Shown here: piece by piece, positions 40,630 through 51,400 of the stretch
Layout: every line of letters begins with the position of its first letter
Numbering within the stretch: the stretch's first letter is position 1
Source of the DNA: Spirochaetaceae bacterium
GTDB lineage: Bacteria; Spirochaetota; Spirochaetia; Treponematales; Rectinemataceae
Direction of reading: 5' to 3'
Assembly: GCA_025358255.1 (NCBI GenBank)
Contig: JANYKC010000095.1
Span: 124,001 to 188,000, forward strand
Length of the DNA stretch: 64,000 nt
Program-made: the position numbers and the translations under genes
Notes under the pieces: generated by a model
Seen by the model: the letters and a program-made list of their open reading frames with translations, nothing else
What the model was told of the DNA's origin: nothing
Databases searched by the model: none

Positions 40630-41358
40630 ATGTCTGCAGAAAACAAGAAGCTCATGGGGATCGCCGTCGCGCTCTGCGTCCTCGTGCTGGTCATTTCGGT
40701 CGCCGGTGTCCTGTTCTTCGTCCCGAAGAAAGGCGCGACGATGGCCCCGGCGACTGTCGCCAACAACGCCGCGCCCAAGGCAGCCGATCCCCAGGACTTT
40801 CTCTCCTTGCCCCCCCAGTCGATGCCCACAGAACAGGCTCCGAACAAGGATGGCGACATTATCGTCATCTACGGCGACAAGCCGGCCAGCATCTCCCCCG
40901 GCCTTGGTGCGGGCATCCCACCCACGACGGTTGACGACGCGGCCGTCCTGCAGGCTGCCGCCAACTCCGCCGCCGGCGGTGGAACGGCCGCTGCCGCTGC
41001 CGCGGCCGCGGCCAAGCCCGCCGTCGCCTCGGCAAAAAGCGGCGGGAGCCCGGCCAAGACGGCTGTAGCCAAGCCGACGGCGGCAAAGGCCGCCGCGGCC
41101 AGGCCCGTCGACGAGTACTGGATACAGGCGGCCTCCTTTTCCAGCAGGGGCAAGGCCGATGACCTCAAGGACACGATCGCTAAAAAAGGGCTGTCCTCCA
41201 TAATCACCGTGAAGGACATCAACGGGAAAAGCTGGTATCGCGTCCGCATAGGACCCTACGCCAGCACCGCCGAGGCCACGGGATGGCTTACGAAAATAAA
41301 GACGGTGGCAGGCTGCGAGGAAGCGGGGATCTGGAAGGGCGCCACCGAAAAGAAATGA
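40630..41358 (+). CDS. SPOR-domain membrane protein
   Basis: A 242-aa bitopic protein: a short cytoplasmic N-terminus, a single membrane helix (about residues 8-29, LMGIAVALCVLVLVISVAGV), an Ala/Pro/Lys-rich low-complexity linker (about residues 85-155), and a C-terminal SPOR domain (EYWIQAASFSSRGKADDLKD, then WYRVRIGPYASTAEATGWL). SPOR domains bind denuded peptidoglycan at division sites, so a cell-envelope or division role is likely. ATG 40630 follows GGAGGAAGG; an in-frame ATG at 40561 lacks this. It is a single-gene unit ending in a terminator. Confidence 0.85.
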   Translation: MSAENKKLMGIAVALCVLVLVISVAGVLFFVPKKGATMAPATVANNAAPKAADPQDFLSLPPQSMPTEQAPNKDGDIIVIYGDKPASISPGLGAGIPPTTVDDAAVLQAAANSAAGGGTAAAAAAAAAKPAVASAKSGGSPAKTAVAKPTAAKAAAARPVDEYWIQAASFSSRGKADDLKDTIAKKGLSSIITVKDINGKSWYRVRIGPYASTAEATGWLTKIKTVAGCEEAGIWKGATEKK

Positions 41359-41402
41359 TAACCTTCGCGGAAGCGCATCAGCCGCGCTTTCCTGAGCACC
41401 GG

Positions 41403-41432
41403 AAAAAAGCGCCAATCATGGCGCTTTTTTTT
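41403..41432 (+). terminator. Terminator after the SPOR-domain gene
   Basis: AAAAAAGCGCCA and TGGCGCTTTTTT pair around ATCA, with TT more following. Symmetric, so it could work on both strands. Confidence 0.85.
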
Positions 41433-41473
41433 CGCCCCTGGCCCTCGACGCCTGACGGCGGCGATTCTTCATC

Positions 41474-41502
41474 TTGTCCGTGCTCCCGCTTGGGTGTATA
41501 GT
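41474..41502 (+). promoter_or_regulatory. Promoter of the purine-degradation operon
   Basis: TTGTCC (41474-41479), 17 bp, TATAGT (41497-41502, 5/6), 33 bp before the GTG start of adenine deaminase. The -35 is identical to that of the transporter operon at 35133. Confidence 0.65.
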
Positions 41503-41534
41503 TACCGACCCGGTCTCGGGACAAGGAGAAGGCG

Positions 41535-43256
41535 GTGACGGACAAGGACCTCATCGACGCCGCAGCTGGCGCCCTACCCTGCGATACCAACCTCGCCAAC
41601 TGCTCCATCGTCGACCTCCTCTTGGGGGAGATCCGGCGAAACGCGACCATATCCCTCCGTCACGGGCGCATCGTGGGTGTCGATGACGGGCTCAGGGCCG
41701 AGCGCACCCTCGACCTCAAGGGCCTCTTCGTCGCGCCGGGACTCGTCGATTCCCATGTCCATATCGAGTCATCCTTCCTGACCCCGAGCGAGTACGCACG
41801 CATTGTCGTTCCCCGGGGCACGACCACGGTGGTCGCCGACCCCCACGAGATCGTGAACGTCCTTGGCTACGACGGCATGCGCTTCATGCTCGCGGCGAGC
41901 GAAGACCTCCCGCTCAATGTCTTCTTCATGGTCCCGTCCTGCGTGCCGGCGACGGATTTCGATACGGCTGGCGCCGCCCTTTTCGCCTCGGACATGTATC
42001 CCTTCCTTCGGGAACCCAGGGTGCTTGGCCTGGGAGAGGTGATGAACTACCCCGGGATCCTCTTCAAGGACCAGAAACTCCTCGACAAGATCGCCCTCTT
42101 CCGGGACGCAGGAATGGCCGTTGACGGCCACGCGCCCGGGCTCACCGGCAAGGACCTCTCCGCCTATGTGGCCGCCGGAATCGGTTCCGACCACGAATGC
42201 ACCAAGCCCGAGGAAGCCTTCGAAAAGCTCTCCAAGGGCATGTACATCATGCTCCGCGAGGGTTCGACGGCCAAGGACCTGAGGCACCTCCTCCCGGCGG
42301 TGAATCCGCGAAACGCCTCGCGTTTCCTCATCTGCTCCGATGACCGGCATCCGAACGACCTCGTCGACGAAGGCCACATGGACCACGCGCTGCGCCTCCT
42401 CCTTGCGGGCGGCATCGATCCCATCGATGCCTTCCGTATCGCCTGCGCCAATCCCGCCCGCTGGTTCGGCATCAGGGACTCAGGCGCGATCGCGCCCGGA
42501 TACCGCGCGGACCTCGTCGCCTTCGAATCGATGGAAAGCTTCGCGGCGAAGTTCGTCTTCAAGGACGGCATCCTCGTCGCCGAGGAGGGACGCCTCCTGT
42601 GCGAACCGCCGGCCTCGAAACCCCCATTGCGCGATTCCGTCAACATCAAGTGGCTGACCCAGGATGATTTCCGGATCCTCGCCGAAAGGGGAAAGCGCAT
42701 CCGTGTCATCGAGGCCTTCCCCGAATCGATCATCACCGGCGCTCGACTCGAGCATCCGAAGGTCGAGGACGGCCTGTGCGTCTCCGATATCGGGCGCGAC
42801 ATCGTCAAGCTCTTCGTCATCGAGCGGCACAGGGGTTCGGGCAACATCGGCAAGGGTTTCATCAAGGGCCTGGGCCTGAAGCGGGGGGCTGTCGGCGGGA
42901 CGATCAGCCATGACTCCCACAACATGATCATCGCCGGGGTCGACGACACCTCGATCTTCAAGGCGGCGAAGCACCTCAACAAGCTCAAGGGCGGGCTCGT
43001 CTTCGCGGTCGGAAACGAGGTCCTCCTGGACCTGCCGCTCCCGGTGGCAGGCCTCATGAGCGACCGGGACGCGGCCTGGGTGGTCGAGCGCCTGCGCGCC
43101 TTCGACGCGCTCTTCGAGATGGAAGGCCTTTCGAATCCCTCGCCGCTCATGACACTCTCCTTCATGGCCCTGCCCGTCATCCCGAAGCTCAAGATAACGG
43201 ACAAGGGACTCGTGGACGTCGAGCGATTCAGCCCCGTGGAGCTTTTCGCGGATTAA
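41535..43256 (+). CDS. ade: Adenine deaminase
   Basis: A 573-aa amidohydrolase converting adenine to hypoxanthine and ammonia. PGLVDSHVHIESS holds the first metal ligands; PRGTTTVVADPHEI, VDGHAPGL, SDHECTKPEEA and SDDRHPNDL follow in the order of bacterial Ade. The C-terminal domain has GGTISHDSHNMIIAGVD. The start is a GTG at 41535, with AAGGAGAAGG just upstream. It is the first gene of the 22-kb operon and feeds hypoxanthine to the xanthine dehydrogenase genes that follow 4 bp downstream. Confidence 0.93.
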   Translation: MTDKDLIDAAAGALPCDTNLANCSIVDLLLGEIRRNATISLRHGRIVGVDDGLRAERTLDLKGLFVAPGLVDSHVHIESSFLTPSEYARIVVPRGTTTVVADPHEIVNVLGYDGMRFMLAASEDLPLNVFFMVPSCVPATDFDTAGAALFASDMYPFLREPRVLGLGEVMNYPGILFKDQKLLDKIALFRDAGMAVDGHAPGLTGKDLSAYVAAGIGSDHECTKPEEAFEKLSKGMYIMLREGSTAKDLRHLLPAVNPRNASRFLICSDDRHPNDLVDEGHMDHALRLLLAGGIDPIDAFRIACANPARWFGIRDSGAIAPGYRADLVAFESMESFAAKFVFKDGILVAEEGRLLCEPPASKPPLRDSVNIKWLTQDDFRILAERGKRIRVIEAFPESIITGARLEHPKVEDGLCVSDIGRDIVKLFVIERHRGSGNIGKGFIKGLGLKRGAVGGTISHDSHNMIIAGVDDTSIFKAAKHLNKLKGGLVFAVGNEVLLDLPLPVAGLMSDRDAAWVVERLRAFDALFEMEGLSNPSPLMTLSFMALPVIPKLKITDKGLVDVERFSPVELFAD

Positions 43257-43259
43257 AGG

Positions 43260-44753
43260 ATGCGGACGATGAACATGGACAGCACGATAGAGTTCCTCGC
43301 CAATGCGAGCGTGATACGTGTCGAGGCCTGGCCGGGAAGGCCGGCCCTCGATTTCATCCGAGGCGACCTCGGCCTCAAGGGCACGAAAGAAGGCTGCCGG
43401 GAAGGCGACTGCGGAGCCTGCGCCGTGCTCGTGGGCGAGCGGCTTGCCGATGGCGGCTTCAGCTACCGCGCCACCCCGTCCTGTCTCCTCGCCCTCGGCG
43501 AGCTCGACGGCCGCCACCTGGTCACGATTGAGGGCCTGGCCTCGTGCAACGGCGGGTTGACGCCCGTCATGAAGGCCCTCCTCGAGGAAAACGGCAGCCA
43601 GTGCGGATTCTGTTCGCCGGGGGTTGTCATCGCCCTAACGGCCTGGCTCATCGCGGGTGAAAGGATCGACGAGACGGGAGCGGTCATAGCGGTGGAGGGC
43701 AACCTCTGCCGCTGCACCGGCTATGGTGCGATACGGCGCGCCGCGAAGCGCCTCGTCTCCGATTTCTCCGGCCTTCCCGCGGGGCCGATGCAGCGACTGG
43801 CCGCTCTCGAGAAGGCCGGAGTCGTCCCCCCCGCCCTCGCCGCCTGGGTGATGGAGGAGAAAGGGGCAGCCAACAGCGACGCGGGCATGGCTGGCGGCCT
43901 TTCCGGCGCGGACAACGGGGAGACCATGGTCAGCGCAGGCGGGACGGACTGGTATGTCCGCAACCCCGATCCCGTGGGCGGCTACCACCCCTTCTTCATC
44001 GGCCGCGAAAAGGCCTATGCCAGCATCGAGGCGGCCTACCCAGGCGCCGAGGCGAGGCAGCGCGGGCTCGTCATCGGCGCGGCGGTGACGGTCCACGAAT
44101 TCTTCACCTCAGCCTTCGTCAACTCCATCGTGCCGGGCATCGATTCCTTCGAATCGCAGGTCGCCTCCTCCTTGATCAGGAACCGGGCCACCCTCGGCGG
44201 GAACGTATGCAACGCCTCGCCGGTCGCCGACCTCACCGCCATCCTCATGGCCCTCGACGCCACCGTGGTCCTGGCCGGCCCCGAGGGTGAACGCGAGACT
44301 CCCCTCGCGAGGCTCTTCCTCGGCTACAAGAAGCTCGACCTGCGCGAAGGCGAGTTCCTGGCGCGCTTCCTCGTCCCGGCCTCGCGCTCGCGCTTCAACT
44401 TCGAGAAGGTCTCGAAACGGCGCCACCTTGACATCGCGAGCGCCAACACGGCTTGCGCCATCGAGGTCGAAGGCGAGGCCGCCGCGCCGCGGGTGGTCCG
44501 CGCAGCCATCTCGGCGGGAGGCATGGCCGCCGTCCCCCTGAGATTGTGGAAAACCGAAGCCTTCCTTGCCGGCAAGATCGTCGACGCGAAAAACGTGAGG
44601 GAAGCCGCCGGTTTGGCGGTTTCGGAGACAAGGCCCATGAGCGACGTGCGCGGCTCCGCGGACTATCGCCGCCGCCTCCTTGAACGCCTGGTGATCGCCC
44701 ACTTCATCCGCCTCTTTCCCGAGGCAGGCTTGGCCGAGGAGCTTTTCCCATGA
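43260..44753 (+). CDS. Xanthine dehydrogenase-type FAD/[2Fe-2S] subunit
   Basis: A 497-aa XdhA-like protein. The N-terminal [2Fe-2S] domain has C46, C51, C54 and C75. The second helical cluster has C115, C118, C150 and C152 (CGFCSPG and CRCTGYG). From about residue 215 an FAD domain follows (VSAGGTDWYVRN; IRNRATLGGNVCNASPVADL) and the C-terminal CO-dehydrogenase flavoprotein domain. It passes electrons from the molybdenum subunit next door to an acceptor. GTG/ATG choice: ATG 43260 and 43269 are both possible; the AAAGGA site fits 43269 better. It overlaps the next gene by 4 nt. Confidence 0.9.
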   Translation: MRTMNMDSTIEFLANASVIRVEAWPGRPALDFIRGDLGLKGTKEGCREGDCGACAVLVGERLADGGFSYRATPSCLLALGELDGRHLVTIEGLASCNGGLTPVMKALLEENGSQCGFCSPGVVIALTAWLIAGERIDETGAVIAVEGNLCRCTGYGAIRRAAKRLVSDFSGLPAGPMQRLAALEKAGVVPPALAAWVMEEKGAANSDAGMAGGLSGADNGETMVSAGGTDWYVRNPDPVGGYHPFFIGREKAYASIEAAYPGAEARQRGLVIGAAVTVHEFFTSAFVNSIVPGIDSFESQVASSLIRNRATLGGNVCNASPVADLTAILMALDATVVLAGPEGERETPLARLFLGYKKLDLREGEFLARFLVPASRSRFNFEKVSKRRHLDIASANTACAIEVEGEAAAPRVVRAAISAGGMAAVPLRLWKTEAFLAGKIVDAKNVREAAGLAVSETRPMSDVRGSADYRRRLLERLVIAHFIRLFPEAGLAEELFP

Positions 44754-47032
44754 ACCCCATCCCCGAATCAGTCCTCAACGTGAAGGGACAGACGCGCTAT
44801 ATCGATGACCTCCCCGAGGCCAAGACCCTCCTCCACGCGGCCGTCGCCGCCTCTCCCTGCGCCCGAGGCCTCCTCAAGGGCGTCGACGCCGGCGCCGCCC
44901 TCGCCCTCCACCCGTCGATCCGCATTATAACGGCCGCCGACATCCCCGGAGTGAACCAGTTGGGCACAGCCGTCGCCGACGAGCCCCTTCTCGTCGCGGC
45001 AGGGAGCGAATGGGGCTTCAGGGGCCAGGCCCTCGCGCTCGTGCTCGCCGACTCCGTCTCCCTCGCCCGAAGGGCAGCCGGCCTCGTCACCTTCTCCTTC
45101 GATGAGCTCGAACCCGTGCTCGACGCGCGGGAGGCCGCCGCGAAGGGCCTCATCATCCTCTCCCCCCGCACCCAGGCGATGGGGGACACCGCGGCCGCTT
45201 TCGCGTCATGCGCCACCGTCATCTCGGGCCGGGTCGAGTCAGGCGGCCAGGAACACGTCTACCTCGAGACCCAGGCCGCCCTTGCCACGCCGGCGGAAGG
45301 CTGCGCGATGCGCGTCATCTCGGGGACCCAGCATCCGACCGGCGTCCAGGAGGGCATCGCCAGGGTGCTCGGCCTTCCCATGCACCTTGTGGAGGTCGAG
45401 GCTCCCCGCCTTGGCGGAGGCTTCGGCGGCAAGGAGGACCAGGCGGCGCTCTGGGCGGCCCTGGCCTGCCTCGGGGCCCGCGTCACCGGAAAGCCGGTGA
45501 AACTGGTCCTCTCGCGCAAGGACGACATGAGGATGACCGGCAAGCGCCATCCCTACTCGAGCGATTTCAGGATCGGCGTGGACAGCGGCGGAAAGATCCT
45601 GGCCTTCGAGGCCGACTACTACCAGAACTCAGGCGCGATATGCGACCTCTCCCCCGCCATCCTCTCCCGCACCCTTTTCCACGCCGCAAGCGCCTACCGC
45701 ATCCCCAACCTCCGGGTCACGGGCTACATGTGCAGGACCAACCTCCCGCCCTTCACCGCCTTCCGGGGTTTCGGCGCCCCCCAGGCCTTCTTTGTCATCG
45801 AGGCGGCCCTTGATGCCGTCTCGAGGAGGACAGGCATCGACGGGGCGAAGCTGCGCCGGCAGAACCTCCTTTGCGACGGCGATTCCTTCCATTTCGGCAT
45901 GCCGGTCGAGAACTGCCGGGCCCGCCTCAGCTTCGACCGCCTCGTGGAGAAGGTGAAGTGGGAATCCCTGCGGAGGAATATCGATTCGCACAACGCGAAG
46001 GACCCCCTGGTCAAGCGCGGCGCCGCCCTCATGCCCATCTGTTTCGGCGTTTCGTTCACCAAGCTCCTCATGAACCAGGGCGGGTCCCTCGTGCACGTCT
46101 ACAAGGACGGTTCCATCCTGGTCTCCACCGGAGCCGTCGAGATGGGGCAGCAGGTCTCCCGCAAGATCGCCCGCGTGGTCGCCCTCGCCTTCGGCGTCGG
46201 GATCGAGCGCGTCCGCGTGGAACGCACGACCACCCTGACGGTGGCCAACACCTACCCGACCGCCGCGTCCACGGGATCGGACATAAACGGAATGGCCGCC
46301 CTCGCGGCCTGCCAGGAGATCCGCGCGCGCCTCCTGGTCGAGGCGGCCACCCTCCTTGGGGCGCCAGCCCCGGAACTCTCCATGGAGTCCGGCCGGGTCA
46401 TGCGCAACGGCTCTCCCACTCCCCTCTCCTGGGATGAGCTTGTCACCAGGACCCACGAGGCAAGGATCGACCTCTCCGCCCACGGATTCTACGCGACTCC
46501 CGACCTAGTATACGACATGAAGTCTGAGCGTGGCAGTCCCTTCGCCTACCACGTCTACGGCTGCGCCGCCGTCACCGCAAGCGTGGACGTGCTCCGCGGG
46601 ACCTGGCGCCTCGATTCGGTGAGCGTGGTCCATGACGGGGGCGAGAGCATCGACCGCGCCGTGGACATTGGGCAGGTCGAGGGGGCCCTTGCCCAAGGCC
46701 TCGGATGGGCCTTGCTGGAGGACCTCCGCTTCGACGAGAAGGGAAAGCTCCTGGCCGATACCCTTTCCACCTACAAGGTCCCCGACTTCCATTTCATGCC
46801 GGAGAAGGTCGACGTGGAATTCCTCGAGGGCTTCCCGAACCACAGGGCAGTCATGCGCTCCAAGGCCATCGGCGAGCCGCCCCTCGTGTATGGCATCGCC
46901 GGCTATTTTGCCGTCCTGGACGCCATCGCGGCGGCCCGGCGGACAGCCGTCGGCGGAGAAGGGCCAGGCTTGTACGACATCCCGCTCACGCCGGAAAAGA
47001 CCCTCGACTGCCTCATGGGGGCCAGGCCATGA
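44750..47032 (+). CDS. Xanthine dehydrogenase-type molybdenum subunit
   Basis: A 760-aa XdhB-type molybdopterin-binding subunit. LGGGFGGKEDQAALWAAL is the cofactor-binding loop, AFRGFGAPQAFFVIEA the substrate-side block, and E709 in KAIGEPPLVYGIA the catalytic base of the family. Together with the previous gene it should hydroxylate hypoxanthine to xanthine and xanthine to urate, or run in the reverse direction under reducing conditions. Overlaps both neighbours as ATGA. Confidence 0.9.
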   Translation: MNPIPESVLNVKGQTRYIDDLPEAKTLLHAAVAASPCARGLLKGVDAGAALALHPSIRIITAADIPGVNQLGTAVADEPLLVAAGSEWGFRGQALALVLADSVSLARRAAGLVTFSFDELEPVLDAREAAAKGLIILSPRTQAMGDTAAAFASCATVISGRVESGGQEHVYLETQAALATPAEGCAMRVISGTQHPTGVQEGIARVLGLPMHLVEVEAPRLGGGFGGKEDQAALWAALACLGARVTGKPVKLVLSRKDDMRMTGKRHPYSSDFRIGVDSGGKILAFEADYYQNSGAICDLSPAILSRTLFHAASAYRIPNLRVTGYMCRTNLPPFTAFRGFGAPQAFFVIEAALDAVSRRTGIDGAKLRRQNLLCDGDSFHFGMPVENCRARLSFDRLVEKVKWESLRRNIDSHNAKDPLVKRGAALMPICFGVSFTKLLMNQGGSLVHVYKDGSILVSTGAVEMGQQVSRKIARVVALAFGVGIERVRVERTTTLTVANTYPTAASTGSDINGMAALAACQEIRARLLVEAATLLGAPAPELSMESGRVMRNGSPTPLSWDELVTRTHEARIDLSAHGFYATPDLVYDMKSERGSPFAYHVYGCAAVTASVDVLRGTWRLDSVSVVHDGGESIDRAVDIGQVEGALAQGLGWALLEDLRFDEKGKLLADTLSTYKVPDFHFMPEKVDVEFLEGFPNHRAVMRSKAIGEPPLVYGIAGYFAVLDAIAAARRTAVGGEGPGLYDIPLTPEKTLDCLMGARP

Positions 47033-48423
47033 TCGTGAAAAATGGCTTGGTCGCGCTTCCGGGTGAAGCCCGTCTCCGCCGAGTCGACCTCCGCGTCAGG
47101 GGCGAGCATTTCATCGAGGTCGCGCAAAACATCGAGGCCGCCGCCGGGGATGAGGTGCTCGACGCCTCCGGCCTCATGGTCTTCCCCGGAGCCATCGATC
47201 CCCATGTCCATTTCGACGAGCCGGGGTTCACGCAGCGGGAGGACTTCCTCCACGGCACGAGCGAGGCCGCGAGGGGCGGGGTGACCACGGTGGTGGACAT
47301 GCCCTGCACCTCCCTGCCGCCCGTCACGACGGCGGCCGCCTTCGACAACAAGCTATCAATTGTGTCCAAGTCCGCGGTGGTGGACTTCGCCTTCTTCGGC
47401 GGCGTCTCCGGGCATGCGGTCAAGGAGAGCCTCGAGGGCGGGATGGCGGACCTGGCCGCGCGGGGCGTCGTCGGCTGGAAATGCTATTTTATCTCGGGCA
47501 TGGACAGCTTCACCCGGGTGAGCCATGACGATTTCCCCCGCATCCTCCGCGAGGCCGAGCGGCTCAGGCGGCCGGTCCTCCTCCATGCGGAGGACCTGGA
47601 CTATGTGACCGCCGCCACGGGGCGGGTGAAGGCCCGCCGGGGCGGCAAACCCGCGGAGTGGAGCGACTACGCGGAAAGCCGGGACGAAGCGGCGGAGACG
47701 GTCGCCGTCGCGTCGGCCCTCGCCCTCGCCTCCGGCCGCGAGGGTTTCCTTCACATCGTCCATGTGGGGACCGCCGCCGCTGCTGCCCTCGTGGCGGCCT
47801 CCGACGCAAGCTGCGAGACCTGTTCCCACTACCTGGCCTTCAGCCGTGAGGACTTCCCCCGCCTGGGCGCGGCGCTCAAGACGGCGCCCGTCGTGAAAGG
47901 CCGGGGGGAAGGCGAGAGGCTCTGGGCCCTGCTTTCCCGCGGCGACATCGACTTCGTGGCCAGCGACCACGCGCCCTCCCAGGCCGCGGAAAAGGACACC
48001 GGCGACATCTGGACAGCCTACGGCGGCATACCCGGCACCGGGACCCTCTTCCCCTACCTGCTATCGGAAGGGTTCTTCGCCGGTCGCCTTTCGCTCTCCC
48101 GCTTCACCGAGGCCACGGGCGGCTGCGCCGCGAAACGCTATGGCCTCGCCGCGCGCAAGGGCTCCATAGAACCTGGAAAGGACGCGGATTTCGTCCTCGT
48201 GGATCCCGCGGGGACGACGACCATCCGGGGCGAGGAGCTCCTGTCCAAGGGCCACCTGACGCCTTTCGAGGGCATGAGGCTGAAGGGCCGCATCAGCGCC
48301 ACCTGGCTTCGCGGCCAGGTCGTCTGGAAGGCGGCCGTCGAGACGCCCGGGCTCGCACCGTCCGGAGGGCGCATCGTCGCCAGACCGGGTTACGGCAAGT
48401 TCCTGACATGGGGGTACCGATGA
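47029..48423 (+). CDS. Cyclic amidohydrolase (allantoinase/dihydropyrimidinase family)
   Basis: A 464-aa metal-dependent hydrolase. DPHVHFDEPGFTQREDF holds the HxH ligands, VVGWKCYFIS the lysine that is carboxylated, LHAEDLDYV and HIVHVGT the later histidines, and VASDHAPS the aspartate. The motif DEPG and TCSHYLAF resemble allantoinase more than hydantoinase. In related purine clusters an enzyme of this type (HyuA/HydA) opens a ring intermediate. The start overlaps the molybdenum-subunit stop (ATGA). Actual substrate not readable; allantoin, a dihydropyrimidine or another ring ureide are all possible. Confidence 0.85.
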   Translation: MIVKNGLVALPGEARLRRVDLRVRGEHFIEVAQNIEAAAGDEVLDASGLMVFPGAIDPHVHFDEPGFTQREDFLHGTSEAARGGVTTVVDMPCTSLPPVTTAAAFDNKLSIVSKSAVVDFAFFGGVSGHAVKESLEGGMADLAARGVVGWKCYFISGMDSFTRVSHDDFPRILREAERLRRPVLLHAEDLDYVTAATGRVKARRGGKPAEWSDYAESRDEAAETVAVASALALASGREGFLHIVHVGTAAAAALVAASDASCETCSHYLAFSREDFPRLGAALKTAPVVKGRGEGERLWALLSRGDIDFVASDHAPSQAAEKDTGDIWTAYGGIPGTGTLFPYLLSEGFFAGRLSLSRFTEATGGCAAKRYGLAARKGSIEPGKDADFVLVDPAGTTTIRGEELLSKGHLTPFEGMRLKGRISATWLRGQVVWKAAVETPGLAPSGGRIVARPGYGKFLTWGYR

Positions 48424-51400
48424 GCAAGGTTATGGTGGCGACGCCCCTCTCTTCCCTCCTCGAGCGCGTCGCCGGCGAGTTCAGGGCGAAGTCCTCGATC
48501 TACGAAATCCCCGAGAAGGTGTTCCGGGACAATTTCGAGCTTGAGGCAAGGAGCCCTGGCCTCGAGGTGATGGGCGGCAGGGCAAGCCTTCCCGTCGGCC
48601 CGGCCGCGGGTCCGCACAGCCAGATCGCGCCAAACCTGGTGGCGGCCTACCTCGCGGGTTCCCGCGCCTTCGAGCTGAAGACCGTCCAGGCGAACGACAG
48701 CCTCGACATCGAGAAGCCCTGCATCGACGCGCTCGATGAGGGCCACAATGTCGAGTGGTCAACCGAGCTTTCCCTGGTGGAGGCCCGCGAGGAATACCTC
48801 CGCGGATGGATAGCGGTCAACCTCCTGGCCAGCCTCTGGTCGGAGAGCCCCCGCGACTTCTTCTTCAACATCTCGGTCGGCTACACCCTCGATGGCATCA
48901 AGGGAGCTAAAGTCGACGCCTACCTCGAGGGGATGCGCGATCCCGCCCGCGGCCCATTCTGGGCAAGCGCGATGCGCGACCTCGAAGCTTTTGTCGACGG
49001 CCCTCTTTTCAGGAAGGCCTTCGGCGGCGAGGCGCATACCCGCGCACGCGGGCTCCTGGCGTCCTTCCCCTCCCGACCGGTCCATTCGGTCACGGTCTCG
49101 ACGATGCATGGCTGCCCTCCGGCGGAGATCGAGCGCATTGGCCGCTACCTCATCGAGGAAAAGGGATTCGACGCCTACGTGAAGCTCAACCCGACCCTCC
49201 TCGGCTTCGACCGCGCGCGCGCGATCCTCGACACCACGGGGTGGAAGGACATCGCCATCAAGCGCGAAAGCTTCGAGCACGACCTCCAATGGAAGGACGC
49301 CCTCGCCCTCATCGCCTCCCTAGGGGACAGCGCCAGGGCACGGGGAAGGCGCTTCGGCATCAAGCTCTCCAACACCCTCGCGAACGCCAATGATGGCAGC
49401 CGCCTCCCGGGCGGCGAACGCTACATGTCAGGCCGCGCGCTTTTCCCGATCACCGTCCGCCTGGCCGCCGACCTCGCCTCCGCCCTTCCCGGTTTCGGCT
49501 CGCGCTTCTCCTACTGCGGAGGAGTGTCGGCCCTCAATGCCCATGAACTCGTCCGGGCGGGAGTCGGGCCCCTCACCGTGGCCACCGACGTGCTCAAGCC
49601 CGGCGGCTATCTCCGCTTCGGCCCCATCGCCGAGGCTGCGGTCGCGGCACTTGCCTCCTCGAGCGCGCTGCCGGACGCCAATCGCCTTTCGAGCCTCGCT
49701 GACGAGGCCCTTGAGCGGCCCGAATACCGGAAAGGCTTCAAGGAATCGGATTCGCACATTGCGGGCAAGCTGCCCGTGTTCGACTGTTTCGCCGCCCCGT
49801 GCGTGGAGGCCTGTCCGGCCAGGCAGAAGGTTCCCGAGTACCTTCGCCTGGCGGCCAAGGGGGATGGCGGCATGGATGAGGCCCTCGGATGCATCATCGA
49901 CGACAACGCGCTCCCGCGCATCACGGGGGTCCTGTGCGACCATACCTGCCAGGCGGCCTGCTCCCGCCTCGACTACGAGGGTTCGGTGCGCATCCGCGAC
50001 GTGAAGCTCGCCTGCTCGAAAGCCGGCAAGCTCCGTGTCCTCCCGCCGCAGGCGGCGGCCGGTTCCCTCGGGAAGGTCGCCGTAGTCGGCGCCGGCCCCG
50101 CAGGGCTCTCCTGCGCCTACTACCTCGCGCAGGCCGGCGTCGGGGTCACGGTCTTCGAAAAGGCCAAGGATGCCGGTGGCGTACCGGCCAACGTGATTCC
50201 CCGGTTCCGCATAACGCGCGAGGACATCGCGAGCGACATCGACCGGATCGCCGCCCTGGGCGTGGAGTTCCGCTTCGGCGCCGAGGTGCGCGACGCCAGG
50301 AGCCTTGGAGGAAAGGGCTATGGCGCCATCTTCGTGGCGGCGGGTGCCCCGGTGGCCCGCATGCTCAAGCTCGCGGGCGAAGGCATCGAGCGCACTAACG
50401 CCCTGGGCTTCCTCGAGGCCTCCTCCGACGCGGAAGGCGGAAAGCGGCCCTCTCCCTTCGCGGGGAAGAGGCGCGTGTCGGTCGTGGGCGGCGGCAACAC
50501 CGCCATGGACGCCGTGCGCACCGCGCTCAGGATACCCGGCGTCGAGGAGGTCACTCTCCTGTATCGGCGCACCCGCGCCGAGATGCCTGCGGACCGCGAG
50601 GAGATCGGCGAGGCCCTGGCCGAAGGCGGGATCCTCTACGAGCTTGCGCTTCCGGAGGCAGTGGTCAGGGGTCCGAAGGGCATGGCCCTCCGGGTCAGGC
50701 GCATGCGCCTCGGCGACAAGGACGCCTCAGGAAGGCGTTTCCCCCTGCCTTCCGAAGAGACCTTCGACCTCCCCTGCGACCTCCTCGTGGAAGCCCTCGG
50801 TGAATCCTGCGATGAAGCCCTCCTTGGCGGCTTCGGCATCGAAGTCGGGAAAGACGGCAGGCCTTTGTTCGATCGCGCGACGCAAGTCGCGACGACGCAA
50901 GTCGCGACGGGGGGCAACGTCGGCATCGCCCCCTCGATCTATGTGGGGGGCGATGCCGCACGCGGGCCGGCTTCCATCATCTCCGCGATTGCGGATGGCA
51001 AGAGGGCCGCCCTCGACATCCTTGGGAAGGCAGGAATGGAAGGGCGGAAATCCTCCTATGTGCCGCCGCGACCCGATGCCGCCACCCTCGCCGCGCGCGG
51101 CAGGCTGGCCTTCTCCATCGACGACCGCGACGCGCCGGACTTCGCCGCCCGCGAGGCCGGGCGCTGCCTTGAATGCGATTCGGCCTGCCTGCGCTGCGTC
51201 GAGGTTTGCCCGAACCGCGCCAACATGGCCCTGCCCTCGGAGGACAACAGCTCCTTCGGCCAGGCCTTCCAGATCCTCCATGTGGACGGGCTGTGCAACG
51301 AATGCGGGAACTGCGGCTTCTTCTGCCCCTGGGAGGGCGAGCCTTTCCGTGGCAAGCCGACCCTCTTCACGACGCGCGCCGCCCTTGAAGGATCGCACAA

